From contig JABIHH010000083.1 of NCBI GenBank assembly GCA_018649725.1, positions 62,001 through 126,000 of the forward strand: a stretch of DNA of 64,000 nucleotides, read 5' to 3'. The position numbers were made by a program, and so were the translations under genes. This document shows positions 1 through 8,464 of this stretch, one piece after another. Below the pieces are notes generated by a model that searched no databases, was not told the origin of the DNA, and saw only the letters and a program-made list of their open reading frames with translations. The number at the start of each line of letters is the position of its first letter. Position 1 is the stretch's first letter. This DNA comes from Rhodospirillaceae bacterium (GTDB lineage Bacteria > Pseudomonadota > Alphaproteobacteria > Rhodospirillales > UBA2165).

Positions 1-1280
1 TCGTTAATTCCCGCATAGCGACGGAGGCGGATGTCGGCTTGTTCTTTGTGGCCGGCGAAGCCTTCGAGCGCGCAGAGCCGCGAGCAGTATTTGCCAATCT
101 CGACCGAGGCCTCTTCTGTGATGCGTTGGTAGGTGTGGGTTTTAATGAATTTGCCAACCCATAGCCCACCGGTGTAACGCCCGGCGCCTTTGGTCGGCAG
201 CGTGTGATTGGTGCCGATGACTTTATCGCCGTAAGATACATTGGTCTCAGGTCCTAAGAACAGCGCGCCGTAATTGGTCATGTTGTCCAAAAAGTAGTTC
301 GGATCCTTGGTCATCACCTGGACATGTTCTGAAGCCAAACGATCAGCCTCAGCCAGCATCTCTGCTTCACTGTCACAGACAATTACTTGGCCGTAGACCT
401 CCCACGCCTGGCGCGCGACTTCACCGGTCGGCAAGATATCGAGCTGGCGCTCCACTTCTTTCATGGTGACCCGAGCAAGTTCTTCGGAATTGGTTAACAG
501 CACCGCCGGGCTGGTCGGTCCGTGCTCGGCCTGGCCCAACAGATCAGCAGCACACAACTCACCATCAACGCTATCATCTGCGATAACCAGTGTTTCCGTG
601 GGACCAGCCAGCAAGTCAATGCCGACCCGGCCAAAGAGCTGGCGCTTGGCTTCGGCAACATAGGCATTGCCAGGGCCGACCAGCATATCTACCGGCGCCA
701 CTTGATCGGTTCCGAGCGCCATTGCGCCCATCGCCTGAACGCCGCCCAGGCAATAAATCTCATCCGCGCCTGCCATGTCCTGCGCAACGACAATCGCTGC
801 GCTAGGCTTACCTTCAAAAGGTGGTGCTGAGGCGATAATACGTCCCACACCAGCAACTTTGGCTGTCACCACACTCATATGAGCGGAGGCCACCATCGGG
901 TATTTGCCGCCCGGCACATAGCAGCCGACCGAATTGACGGGAATGTTTTTGTGACCAAGTGTCACGCCGGGGAAAGTTTCCTGCTCCACATCGACCAGAG
1001 CCGCTTTTTGAATTTCAGCAAAGCCCCGCACTTGGGCCTGAGCAAATTTAATATCCTCAATGTTTTGCTCGGTTACCTGTTTATAACAAGCATCGATTTC
1101 TTCCCGGCTGAGCCTAAAATTCTCCGGCCGCCAATTATCAAACTTCCCAGAATAATCCTTCAACGCCGCATCGCCGCGCGCTTTGATGTCATCCAAGATA
1201 TCTTCAACCGTCTTGCGTACCTTTGCATCGGCATCGTCTTTTTCTTCCTGACTGATACCTTCTTTTAAAAACCGGGCCAT
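1..1280 (-). CDS. HpsN/histidinol-dehydrogenase-like enzyme, 3' end outside the window
   Basis: NAD-dependent zinc dehydrogenase of the HisD fold. It covers about 426 codons and runs off the left edge, so the last few residues are missing. All HisD metal and catalytic positions can be read: LLGQAEHGP (Gln and His ligands), ASEHVQ (Glu-His general base), [15 protein letters not shown] (Asp ligand) and EGFAGHKEQ (last His ligand). The start ATG at 1280 has AGGAG eight bases upstream. No other his gene is nearby and an SDR lies divergently, which argues against histidine biosynthesis. The sequence style ([11 protein letters not shown]-like core, [12 protein letters not shown]) suits the 3-sulfopropanediol dehydrogenase (HpsN) branch, which oxidises a diol-type alcohol to a carboxylate. 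The family is secure; the substrate is inferred. Confidence 0.85.
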   Translation of the reverse strand, partial: MARFLKEGISQEEKDDADAKVRKTVEDILDDIKARGDAALKDYSGKFDNWRPENFRLSREEIDACYKQVTEQNIEDIKFAQAQVRGFAEIQKAALVDVEQETFPGVTLGHKNIPVNSVGCYVPGGKYPMVASAHMSVVTAKVAGVGRIIASAPPFEGKPSAAIVVAQDMAGADEIYCLGGVQAMGAMALGTDQVAPVDMLVGPGNAYVAEAKRQLFGRVGIDLLAGPTETLVIADDSVDGELCAADLLGQAEHGPTSPAVLLTNSEELARVTMKEVERQLDILPTGEVARQAWEVYGQVIVCDSEAEMLAEADRLASEHVQVMTKDPNYFLDNMTNYGALFLGPETNVSYGDKVIGTNHTLPTKGAGRYTGGLWVGKFIKTHTYQRITEEASVEIGKYCSRLCALEGFAGHKEQADIRLRRYAGIN

Positions 1281-1316
1281 TGTTTGGTGCTCCTTCGAAA
1301 CTCAAAATGTACTTAT

Positions 1317-1330
1317 TGATCAAATGATCA
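1317..1330. promoter_or_regulatory. Palindromic operator candidate TGATCA-AA-TGATCA
   Basis: Two self-palindromic TGATCA hexamers separated by two A residues lie in the 196-base gap between the divergent dehydrogenase (start 1280) and SDR (start 1477), about 37 bases upstream of the former. The symmetry and position suit a dimeric repressor of the GntR or similar type, but no cognate regulator gene is adjacent. Confidence 0.4.
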
Positions 1331-1476
1331 TTTTTGAGAGTGTATAGAAAATTATAGCCTGCCTGACAAACCCTTCACACGCCATTTTTGCGGCCCAAGA
1401 TCGATATTGCAGCGTTTACAGTGTGTCTTTGCGATGCTACGCAAGAGCCAGATAACTGAAACAGTGGAACGAAGCC

Positions 1477-2241
1477 ATGACCGACCCGGTAGACGTAAAA
1501 GCTCTAACCTCCGCCCCTAACTTTGACGGCCAAATCGCGTTGGTTACAGGCGGCGGCAAAGGCTTAGGCCGCGCGTGCGTATTAGCCCTGGCAGCAGCGG
1601 GTGCCAAGGTGATTGCCGTTGCCAGAACTGAAAGCGATCTTCAGGAAGTTCAAGCGCACAATCCCGACAAGATCGACTATTGGGTTGAAGACGTCTTAGC
1701 AGATAATCTCTATAGCAAGATCGAGGCGATGGACCAATTGGATGTCCTGGTTGGCTGTGCCGGTGGCAATAAGCCCGAACCGGTCTCAGATATTACCGTG
1801 GAGACCTTGGATTGGATGCTGGACCTTAATGTGCGGGCGATTTTTAGAGCCTCGCAAAGCGCTGCCAAAGTGATGCTCAGCCAAGGTTCCGGCTCAATTA
1901 TCAATATGTCGTCACAGATGGGCCATGTCGGCGCACCCAACCGCACGCTCTATTGCACGACCAAACACGCGGTCGAAGGTCTGACCAAAGCGCTGGGTGT
2001 CGAGCTGGCCCCCAACGGCATCCGCGTCAATGCCGTCGCGCCAACTTTCATCGACACGCCGATGACCCGCCCGATGTTTGAAAATCCAGAGTTTAAAAAG
2101 ACGGTCGTCAACAACATCGCGCTCGGTCATGTCGGCACCATCGAAGACGTCGCCGCAGCGGTGTTGTTCCTAGCCTCCCCCGCAGCCGCCATGATCACCG
2201 GTGAAAGCCTCAAAGTCGACGGCGGCTGGACAGCTTGGTAG
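1477..2241 (+). CDS. Short-chain dehydrogenase/reductase (SDR)
   Basis: A 254-residue classical SDR, probably a cytosolic NAD(P)-dependent alcohol or ketone oxidoreductase. The cofactor loop TGGGKGLG is at residues 24-31, the NVRA motif follows, and the catalytic set is Ser146, Tyr159 and Lys163 (YCTTK). The C-terminal GESLKVDGGWT is typical of FabG-like SDRs. It is divergent from the HpsN-like gene and shares a 196-base control region holding a palindrome. In known sulfopropanediol pathways two SDRs (HpsO, HpsP) act with HpsN, so a joint role in diol oxidation is possible but unproven. It converges on a receiver gene six bases downstream. Confidence 0.85.
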   Translation: MTDPVDVKALTSAPNFDGQIALVTGGGKGLGRACVLALAAAGAKVIAVARTESDLQEVQAHNPDKIDYWVEDVLADNLYSKIEAMDQLDVLVGCAGGNKPEPVSDITVETLDWMLDLNVRAIFRASQSAAKVMLSQGSGSIINMSSQMGHVGAPNRTLYCTTKHAVEGLTKALGVELAPNGIRVNAVAPTFIDTPMTRPMFENPEFKKTVVNNIALGHVGTIEDVAAAVLFLASPAAAMITGESLKVDGGWTAW

Positions 2242-2247
2242 GTAATC

Positions 2248-2610
2248 CTAGCTCAACAATGCCTCGGCAGCCTCGACAAAGCTCACCTGTTCCAGTGGTT
2301 TTGAAATTGTGCTGTCGGCCCCTAATACTTTCGCCGCTTTAAGAATGCCGGTGCCGGTTTTGTCTTTACCCGACATGGCTAATATTTTTAAGGCTGGCAT
2401 CAATTTTTTGACATCTTGGATCAATTCAATGCCATCGACGTTCGGCATGGCAAGATCTGTTATGAGAAGATCAAAGCTCCCGGCGCACAATTGTCTTTGG
2501 GCATCCTGACCGCTCAAAGCTCCTGCCACGGAGTGGCCACCTTGTTCCAACCAATGGCGTGTAAGGTCGAGTATGATTTGATCATCATCTGCAATGAGTA
2601 TATGTGCCAT
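2248..2610 (-). CDS. Stand-alone CheY-like receiver domain protein
   Basis: A 120-residue single-domain response regulator with no output domain. Acidic pocket residues Asp8-Asp9-Asp10, phospho-acceptor Asp52 (ITDLAMP), the Ser80 switch position and Lys104 (SKP) are all present, so phosphorylation should work. No histidine kinase is adjacent. Such proteins usually act by protein-protein contact in phosphorelays or motility. The gene converges with the SDR on its left and is divergent from the flavoprotein gene on its right. The partner kinase cannot be read from this window. Confidence 0.85.
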   Translation of the reverse strand: MAHILIADDDQIILDLTRHWLEQGGHSVAGALSGQDAQRQLCAGSFDLLITDLAMPNVDGIELIQDVKKLMPALKILAMSGKDKTGTGILKAAKVLGADSTISKPLEQVSFVEAAEALLS

Positions 2611-2801
2611 CTCACCTCCGAACCAATTATTTCACACCAAGCTGCATTATTGTACTGAAAATGAAGCAAGTTGAATAGCTGTGGAACTTTACGAAATTCT
2701 CAACGAAGGTTCCAGATAGCTTTGTTACATTGACGCAAATCAATTCCAATTCGCCCCCATTCGCCTAAAGTTCTGTTCTGAATGGGGATTTGGAAGCGCG
2801 C

Positions 2802-4469
2802 GTGGCCGAAAAAAATCACACCAAGGTCGACATACTCGTCATAGGCGGCGGTTTTGCCGGGCTGTTTGCGGCCATCAAAGCGGCCGAGCAAGGCTGCAGC
2901 GTTACGCTCGTCGACAAAGCCTATGCCGGAAAATCCGGCTCCTCTCCTTATGTCGGTCACTTCGCGGTTTTTAATCCCGATTGGGGTCATGATTATGATG
3001 CCTGGATGGAACATGTCAGTACCATCGGTGAATACATCAACAATCGTGACTGGACAGATATGCTCTTCTCCGAGTCGCTTGACCGCTATCATGATCTCGT
3101 AGAGTGGGGTGTCGAATTTGAACACGATGAGAACGGCGACCTGATCTTCGACACCTATGAAGGCATGGTCCCCAATGCACCCTTGTTAAAACGCTGGGTA
3201 TTTGGCCCGGTGATCCGCAAACGAGCCGTCCACAGCGGGGTTAAATTCGTCAACCGAGTGATGCTGACCGATTTAATCACGGTAGATGGCGTTGTCTCAG
3301 GCGCGGCTGGCTTCTCATTGGACGATGGCAGCTTCTGGTCTTACGAGGCAAAAGCGGTTGTTATCTGTTCCGGCGGCGGAGCCTTTAAACCGCAAGGCTG
3401 GCCGGTCTCTGAGCTAACCGCTGACGGCGAATATATGGCCTACCGTATCGGCGCCGAAATCTCTGGCAAGGAATTCAACGAGCCCAAAAGCGCGAGCCGG
3501 GACTATCCAGCCTACACCATGGGCATGGGCTGGACCGAACACGGCCGGTCTGTCGGCCCGCCGCCGGACCTCGGGCCGCCCCAGGCCCAACGCGTTAAAT
3601 GCATTAATGTTCACGGCGAAGAGATCACCAACCGTCCCGGATCTAACCACCTGGAGCTTGAGTTTGAAGCCCACCAAGGCCGCGCGCCGGTCTACTACCG
3701 AACGGCGGATGGTGGATTAACCGAACGTATCGGTGGGGCGGCAACCGGGTTATCGGTCCACGGCAATGAAGGCCTGGTGCCTCAAAGTAAAAACTGCGAC
3801 AGCAATATTCCAGGCTTGTTCGCTGCCGGTGACACCTGCTCAGCGATGTTCGTTGGCGCAACCTACCCCGGCATTGGCTATGGCTCTACCGGTGCCGCCG
3901 TTACCGGCGCCCGGGCTGGGCTGGCGGCGGCTAAATTTATCAGTGACATCCCAGAAGTAAAAATATCAGCAAGCCAGCTTAGCGATCACGAGACAAAGAT
4001 TTTTGCCCCAACCAAACGTACCGGCGGATTTGGCCCCCAATGGCTGACCCAAATTCTGCAAAATGCAATGTTCCCATACTACGTATTATTTATAAAACAG
4101 GTCGACCGCCTGCAGGCAACGCTAACCATGGTTGAGTTTATGCGGGATCATTTGGCGCCACAATTGCGGGTCGACAATCCGCATGATTTGAAATTAGCCC
4201 ACGAAGTCCAAAGCATGATCTATAACGCCGAAGCCAAGCTGCGAACCTCGCTCTATCGGGAAGAAAGCCGCGGCACCCATTACCGCGAAGATTTCCCCAA
4301 CCGCAACGACCCCGATTGGCTGGCTTGGATTTCCCTGCAACGCGACGGTGATCAAATGAAGCTATGGAAACGGCCGATCCCGGAGAAATGGTGGCCCGAT
4401 TTGTCGCAACCTTACGAGCAACTCTATGCGGCTAGGATGCCGGGTGAAACCTTGGAGGCGGCGGAATGA
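2802..4469 (+). CDS. FAD-dependent oxidoreductase, fumarate reductase/AprA-type flavoprotein subunit
   Basis: A 555-residue flavoprotein. The N-terminal dinucleotide motif VIGGGFAG is at about residues 13-20, followed by a KSGSSPYVGHF stretch that suits the FAD-binding part of succinate dehydrogenase/fumarate reductase/APS-reductase flavoproteins. Near the C-terminal side, GLFAAGDTCSA and YPGIGYGSTGAAVTGA form the second FAD contact. I chose GTG 2802, preceded by GGAAG; a TTG at 2790 in the same frame would add four residues. The stop overlaps the start of a small ferredoxin gene (ATGA), so the two are translationally coupled and very likely form one electron-transfer enzyme. The substrate is unknown. 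It lacks the length and partner of true AprA, so sulfate chemistry is not claimed. Confidence 0.8.
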   Translation: MAEKNHTKVDILVIGGGFAGLFAAIKAAEQGCSVTLVDKAYAGKSGSSPYVGHFAVFNPDWGHDYDAWMEHVSTIGEYINNRDWTDMLFSESLDRYHDLVEWGVEFEHDENGDLIFDTYEGMVPNAPLLKRWVFGPVIRKRAVHSGVKFVNRVMLTDLITVDGVVSGAAGFSLDDGSFWSYEAKAVVICSGGGAFKPQGWPVSELTADGEYMAYRIGAEISGKEFNEPKSASRDYPAYTMGMGWTEHGRSVGPPPDLGPPQAQRVKCINVHGEEITNRPGSNHLELEFEAHQGRAPVYYRTADGGLTERIGGAATGLSVHGNEGLVPQSKNCDSNIPGLFAAGDTCSAMFVGATYPGIGYGSTGAAVTGARAGLAAAKFISDIPEVKISASQLSDHETKIFAPTKRTGGFGPQWLTQILQNAMFPYYVLFIKQVDRLQATLTMVEFMRDHLAPQLRVDNPHDLKLAHEVQSMIYNAEAKLRTSLYREESRGTHYREDFPNRNDPDWLAWISLQRDGDQMKLWKRPIPEKWWPDLSQPYEQLYAARMPGETLEAAE

Positions 4470-4687
4470 CGATTAATCGAATTGAGCCGGACCTTTGCAA
4501 TTCCTGCCGCCTCTGTTTCCTGACCTGCCCGATGGATGTCATCCGCATGGATGCCGACAATGTAAAAGCCGTTATCACCCATCCAGACGATTGTATGCTG
4601 TGTGGCCTCTGCATGGTGGAATGCGAACACGACGCCATCTTTGTCGGCGCAGAACGGACGCCACCACTTATCACCTCTTGGGGCTAA
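4466..4687 (+). CDS. Small 2[4Fe-4S] ferredoxin coupled to the flavoprotein
   Basis: A 73-residue ferredoxin with two classical clusters: Cys11, Cys14, Cys17, Cys21-Pro and Cys43, Cys46, Cys49, Cys53. It starts inside the stop codon of the upstream flavoprotein (four-base overlap) and ends the transcription unit; a 343-base intergenic stretch follows. It most likely passes electrons to or from the flavoprotein's FAD in the cytoplasm. The minimal size, with no extension, separates it from AprB. Confidence 0.9.
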   Translation: MTINRIEPDLCNSCRLCFLTCPMDVIRMDADNVKAVITHPDDCMLCGLCMVECEHDAIFVGAERTPPLITSWG

Positions 4688-5030
4688 GCCGCTACCAAAG
4701 CCAAACAGCCTGACAAACCATCAGCTAGATTTACAACTGCAAATTTGATCAATCTCCAATTTTCCAATGTCTGCTCACCCCGAAAGCGGACATTGTTAAC
4801 TTTTTGCTTTGAATTCACTAATGCCGAAATTCAGTGATTTAGGTAGTGTAATTATTTAGCTATTGGATGACCACTTCCTCAGGGAAGCAAAGGCTATCCA
4901 TTTGATTTTGATCAATGCGACGCTGATTGAAATTAACTAAATATTTTTCCTGACTTACTGACAACTCTGACGACTTCGCTGACATTAATTTTAGATCAGC
5001 GAGCGTGAAATTATTATTTTGGGAGTAATT
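4688..5030. other. Intergenic stretch with a repeat unit, otherwise empty
   Basis: 343 bases, clearly AT-richer than the neighbouring genes. It contains one hairpin unit of the dispersed repeat family (4767-4793) and, just before 5031, the ribosome-binding site GGGAG of the dioxygenase gene. No convincing open reading frame or RNA gene was seen. Confidence 0.6.
4767..4793. repeat. Dispersed hairpin repeat R1 (unit B only)
   Basis: Inverted arms ATGTCTGCT and AGCGGACAT (one mismatch) flank a CACCCCGAA loop. It matches unit B of the longer copies at 7273, 8507 and 11150. It marks the left edge of the accessory island. Confidence 0.65.
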
Positions 5031-5891
5031 ATGGCTCAAGATGTAAAATCAGATTTAAATTTCGGCGATCAATACAGCGCCTGGGTGAATGAACGGCATA
5101 TCACAGATACCGAAGAGGATGTATATGTCGAACAGATAAAATCTCTCGGCTACGCGATAATCGAAGATAATTATGACGCAAGCGACCTTAAATTCATCCG
5201 CAAGAATATCGATAAAATATATGCCCGTCAGGTTGATGAAATCGGTGGCGAACATCATTTGACCGAGATCGGTGACGCAAACATCGCACGTCAACTTCTA
5301 GCCTATGACGACTTTTTTCTCGATTGCGCAACCAATGAAAAAGTACTTGGAATCGTCCGCCGATTGATGGGCGATTATTTCGTTCTGTACCAACAGACAG
5401 CGAATTTACATAAACCGGGCGTCGTGCATACTACCCACCCCTGGCACCGCGACCTAACTTTTTGGCATTACACTTCTTCCCGCCCGCTAGCGATGACCGC
5501 GTTGCACGTCATTGATGATTATACAGATGATTGCGCACTCAAAATTTTGCCGGCGACACATCTTCGGGAAGATTTTCCTTCTAACGCCTATGTTGACAAT
5601 AATGCCGTAAAAGTCTCCGCTAAAGCAGGAACGATAATTGTGTTCAATTCGATGATGTTCCACCGGGCTCCTTACAATTATTCCAATGAGGTAAAACGCT
5701 CAATGCCTCATTTTTATACTATGCACCTGATCAGGCAGGAAATTAGCCTACCCCGCATTCTTGGTGGTAAGTGGAGCCACGATCCGTTCCTCCGCCGCTT
5801 CCTCGGTTACGACATTATGTCCCAGGATAGTGTTGTTGACTGGCGGCTCGAAAAGCTCTCGAACAAAAGGAAAACCCTTAAAGCACACTAA
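5031..5891 (+). CDS. Phytanoyl-CoA dioxygenase (PhyH) family protein
   Basis: A 286-residue protein of the non-haem iron, 2-oxoglutarate-dependent PhyH family. The iron triad is visible: His139-x-Asp141 (PWHRDLTF) and His211 (MFHRAP). Start ATG 5031 is set by GGGAG at 5021-5025; the upstream in-frame TTG at 5019 overlaps that site. The radical SAM gene follows 95 bases downstream on the same strand, suggesting one unit. PhyH proteins hydroxylate acyl chains, amino acids or natural-product scaffolds, and nothing here fixes the substrate. The gene is AT-richer than the catabolic genes around the island, which suggests transfer. Confidence 0.8.
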   Translation: MAQDVKSDLNFGDQYSAWVNERHITDTEEDVYVEQIKSLGYAIIEDNYDASDLKFIRKNIDKIYARQVDEIGGEHHLTEIGDANIARQLLAYDDFFLDCATNEKVLGIVRRLMGDYFVLYQQTANLHKPGVVHTTHPWHRDLTFWHYTSSRPLAMTALHVIDDYTDDCALKILPATHLREDFPSNAYVDNNAVKVSAKAGTIIVFNSMMFHRAPYNYSNEVKRSMPHFYTMHLIRQEISLPRILGGKWSHDPFLRRFLGYDIMSQDSVVDWRLEKLSNKRKTLKAH

Positions 5892-5986
5892 ATTTACCGA
5901 TTTTCCAAAGTGAACCTGAAGTCAAATTAATATGCATATGACCTAGATCAACGACAATATGACGAGGATCACCAAATACTGCGACA

Positions 5987-7048
5987 ATGAATATATATGA
6001 TCCATACAAATTTCTAGGTTTTCCCGACAACATATCGGCTTTTCACGAAAGACGAATCGTCGCTCCTGTTCATATACGTATCAAGCCAATAAACCATTGT
6101 AATCACGGGTGCTGGTACTGTGCTTATCGGGCTGGCCAGCTGGCTCTTGGTGAAAATATGGACCTCAGGGACCGTATCCCCGACGAGAAAATGGTCGAAA
6201 TTGTCGATGACGTGATTGAGATGGGTGTTAAGGCGATCACTTTCTCAGGCGGCGGCGAACCCTTATTATACAAATCACTTCCCAATCATGTGCGACGACT
6301 TTCAGAAAATGGAGTTCGCGTCGCAACACTAACCAATGGCTCAAACCTGAAAAACGTAGTGGCTGACGCTTTCGCAAATCATGGTACGTGGGTTCGCGTC
6401 TCAATTGATGGGTGGGATGACGAGAGCTATGCAAATAATCGGGGAATTAAAGTCGGTGAGTTTTCGAAGGTCGTTCAAAATATGCGTGATTTCGTTGATC
6501 GAAAAAGCCAATGCACTCTTGGTGTCAGTTTTATCATTGACGAAAAAAACTGCCATCACATATTCGATGCCTGCCAGCTGTTCAAAGATATTGGCGTTGC
6601 ACATGTCAAACTTTCCGCCGCGTTCGTCGCCAATGAACTCCACGACAATACTCGCTACCATCAGCGAACCGCCCAGGTCGCCACCGCGCAAATCGAAACC
6701 GCCCAAACGCTGAACAGTGAGAAGTTTCGTATCGTCAATCACTATCACGAAATGGAACGGCGGTTCGACAAACCTTACCAGACTTGTCCCTTTATGCAGT
6801 TTCTAACTGTGATCGGTGCAGATTGCTCCGTATATACGTGCCAAGACAAGGCATATACCAATGATGGGTACCTAGGTTCAATTGCTGACCGAAGATTAAG
6901 CGACGTGTGGTATTCCGATAATTTGCGAGACAGAATATTTGGCTTGAACCCGCAAAAGACCTGCAATCATCACTGTGTTGCGCACCAAAAAAACATAATT
7001 CTGCATGAGATGCAGTCTGTTGATCAGGCTCATCAGCCTTTTGTTTGA
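5987..7048 (+). CDS. Radical SAM protein with SPASM-like C-terminus
   Basis: A 353-residue protein. Cys38-x3-Cys42-x2-Cys45 (CNHGCWYC) binds the S-adenosylmethionine [4Fe-4S] cluster and SGGGEP follows near residue 87. The C-terminal 80 residues carry a cysteine set (CPFMQF, CSVYTC, KTCNHHC) typical of SPASM or twitch auxiliary clusters. Proteins opening with an IKPxNxCNHxCxYCAYR-like motif occur in surface-polysaccharide and unknown-function loci; peptide maturases share the same architecture. It follows the PhyH-like gene, so the two may modify one substrate in turn. No precursor peptide gene was recognised between 7048 and 7556. Function unknown beyond the family. Confidence 0.8.
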   Translation: MNIYDPYKFLGFPDNISAFHERRIVAPVHIRIKPINHCNHGCWYCAYRAGQLALGENMDLRDRIPDEKMVEIVDDVIEMGVKAITFSGGGEPLLYKSLPNHVRRLSENGVRVATLTNGSNLKNVVADAFANHGTWVRVSIDGWDDESYANNRGIKVGEFSKVVQNMRDFVDRKSQCTLGVSFIIDEKNCHHIFDACQLFKDIGVAHVKLSAAFVANELHDNTRYHQRTAQVATAQIETAQTLNSEKFRIVNHYHEMERRFDKPYQTCPFMQFLTVIGADCSVYTCQDKAYTNDGYLGSIADRRLSDVWYSDNLRDRIFGLNPQKTCNHHCVAHQKNIILHEMQSVDQAHQPFV

Positions 7049-7555
7049 CGGCCATCAGATTATCTGTGAATTGCCACACTCTAGATTTGACCCATTTGCA
7101 GAAGCGGTTATAAGCGGCAGTCCGTGACCGCCAATTTTTTCTCAGTTAGCTATACCGGGGTAAAATTGAAGAGCATTACAATGTCCATGATTTATTGGAT
7201 AATTTGTTTTATCTCACTTAGCATCATTCGGAGATAATAGTAGTCAAAGCTTGACCAATTTGCAGGGAGTTGATGTCCGCTTCTGGCGAATAGCAGACAT
7301 CGGGCGGCATCAAATTGGCGTCCGCTCTACCCCCGATAGCGGACATTATCGAGATTCCGCATAAGAGTCTGATTCTGACCCAAAGCGGACCTCGGGTAAA
7401 AATGATCATTCGGAAAAAATGTAGACGTTTTCCGGCCAAAATGATGAAAGTCAATGCGCCAGTGTACAGATAGGTCTAATCTTTGTGTTTAACTAATATT
7501 GCGGGGTCTCCATAGCCCTAATAAGTCGGACAATTTAGTACTCGGAGATTGGAAG
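7049..7555. other. 507-base gap with repeat R2
   Basis: Holds the composite repeat R2 (7273-7390) and a 10-base direct repeat ATCATTCGGA at 7223-7232 and 7405-7414 that brackets it. The ribosome-binding site of the subtilase-like gene (GGAG 7544-7547) is at the right end. No credible gene seen. Confidence 0.6.
7273..7390. repeat. Dispersed composite repeat R2 (units A, B, C)
   Basis: Unit A (7273-7300) has arms ATGTCCGCT and AGCAGACAT around TCTGGCGAAT. Unit B (7319-7346) has arms GTCCGCT and AGCGGAC around CTACCCCCGAT. Unit C (about 7369-7390) holds GACCCAAAGCGGAC. Order and spacing match copies R3 and R4. The direct repeat ATCATTCGGA on both sides may be a target duplication. Confidence 0.7.
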
Positions 7556-8464
7556 ATGGTGTTTACGGACCTATCAAACAATCGAACAAGATTATTTCTC
7601 ATACAGCTGATTATTTCCTTTTTAACAGTAGTTCAACTAACGACAGACGTGCAGGCGGATGATTGGTCGAAGATTAGGACCCAATCAGCGATTGCCACAG
7701 CCTATAATTTTGCTCCATTGCCGAACAATGCCGGACAGGGCATAACGATCGCCGTTCTTACAACTGGCATAGCTAATAGCCTACAGACAAAGCTACGGTC
7801 CCGCGTTCGAAATGAGAATTTTGTGACAACGGAGCCAGCAAGCGATCTTCACGGTTTTGGTTCACATTCAGTTTCTATTCTTGCTGCCCTCGCGCCCAAG
7901 GCAACCATCATCTCACTCAAAGTGCTCTTCAAGAACGGCCAGAGCAATTTTACTCTCGTTGCCAAAGGTATTGAAAGAGCGGTCACTCTTGATGCGAATA
8001 TCATTGTTATAACACTTGGCGCCCGTCCGACGGCTAATTATTCCAGAATAAACAAGGCAGTGGCCAATGCACAAAAAAAGGGAATAATTGTCTTAGCCGG
8101 GGCCGGCAATTCCGGTAAGGCTCAGATCGCCTATCCGGCAAATGTCGATGGTGTGATTGCCGTGGGTTCAACTGATGTGCACGATATTGCGTCCAGCTAT
8201 AGCAACTATGGTAGCAAGATTGTCTACGCCCCTGGTAAAAATATTATCGCCCATTGGAAAGACAAGTTGCGACCAATAAGCGGCACGACCAGGTCAGTAA
8301 CCGTCGCTGGCGCGATTTACGCGGTACTTTGGTCGCAGCGTCCATATGCCACAGCCCGACAGATTGCAGATGCAGTCACCCGGACGGCACGAATAATATC
8401 TGTTAAGGGCGCGAGAGCAAAGCGCATCGATGGTGCCGCCGCGCTGAAAGCTTTACAGCGCTAG
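7556..8464 (+). CDS. Subtilase-fold (S8) protein with all three catalytic residues replaced
   Basis: A 302-residue exported protein. Residues 1-33 form a signal peptide ending VQA. The rest follows the S8 fold closely: GITIAVLTTGI, HSVSILAALAP, the N-containing AGAGNSG loop, IAVGSTD, SSYSNYGS, VYAPG and ISGTTRSVTVAG. At the three catalytic positions, Asp becomes Thr69 (VLTTG for VLDTG), His becomes Phe101 (FGSH for HGTH) and Ser becomes Thr245 (SGTT for SGTS). The oxyanion Asn185 is kept. The frame is intact, so this looks like a maintained pseudo-protease rather than a decayed gene. Start ATG 7556 has GGAG eight bases upstream; the longer frame from TTG 7499 has none. It lies between repeats R2 and R3. 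Confidence 0.75.
   Translation: MVFTDLSNNRTRLFLIQLIISFLTVVQLTTDVQADDWSKIRTQSAIATAYNFAPLPNNAGQGITIAVLTTGIANSLQTKLRSRVRNENFVTTEPASDLHGFGSHSVSILAALAPKATIISLKVLFKNGQSNFTLVAKGIERAVTLDANIIVITLGARPTANYSRINKAVANAQKKGIIVLAGAGNSGKAQIAYPANVDGVIAVGSTDVHDIASSYSNYGSKIVYAPGKNIIAHWKDKLRPISGTTRSVTVAGAIYAVLWSQRPYATARQIADAVTRTARIISVKGARAKRIDGAAALKALQR

Noticed and set aside
463-1268. Plus-strand frames opposite the HpsN-like gene
   Set aside because: They are antisense to a gene with complete metal-binding motifs and lack ribosome-binding sites.
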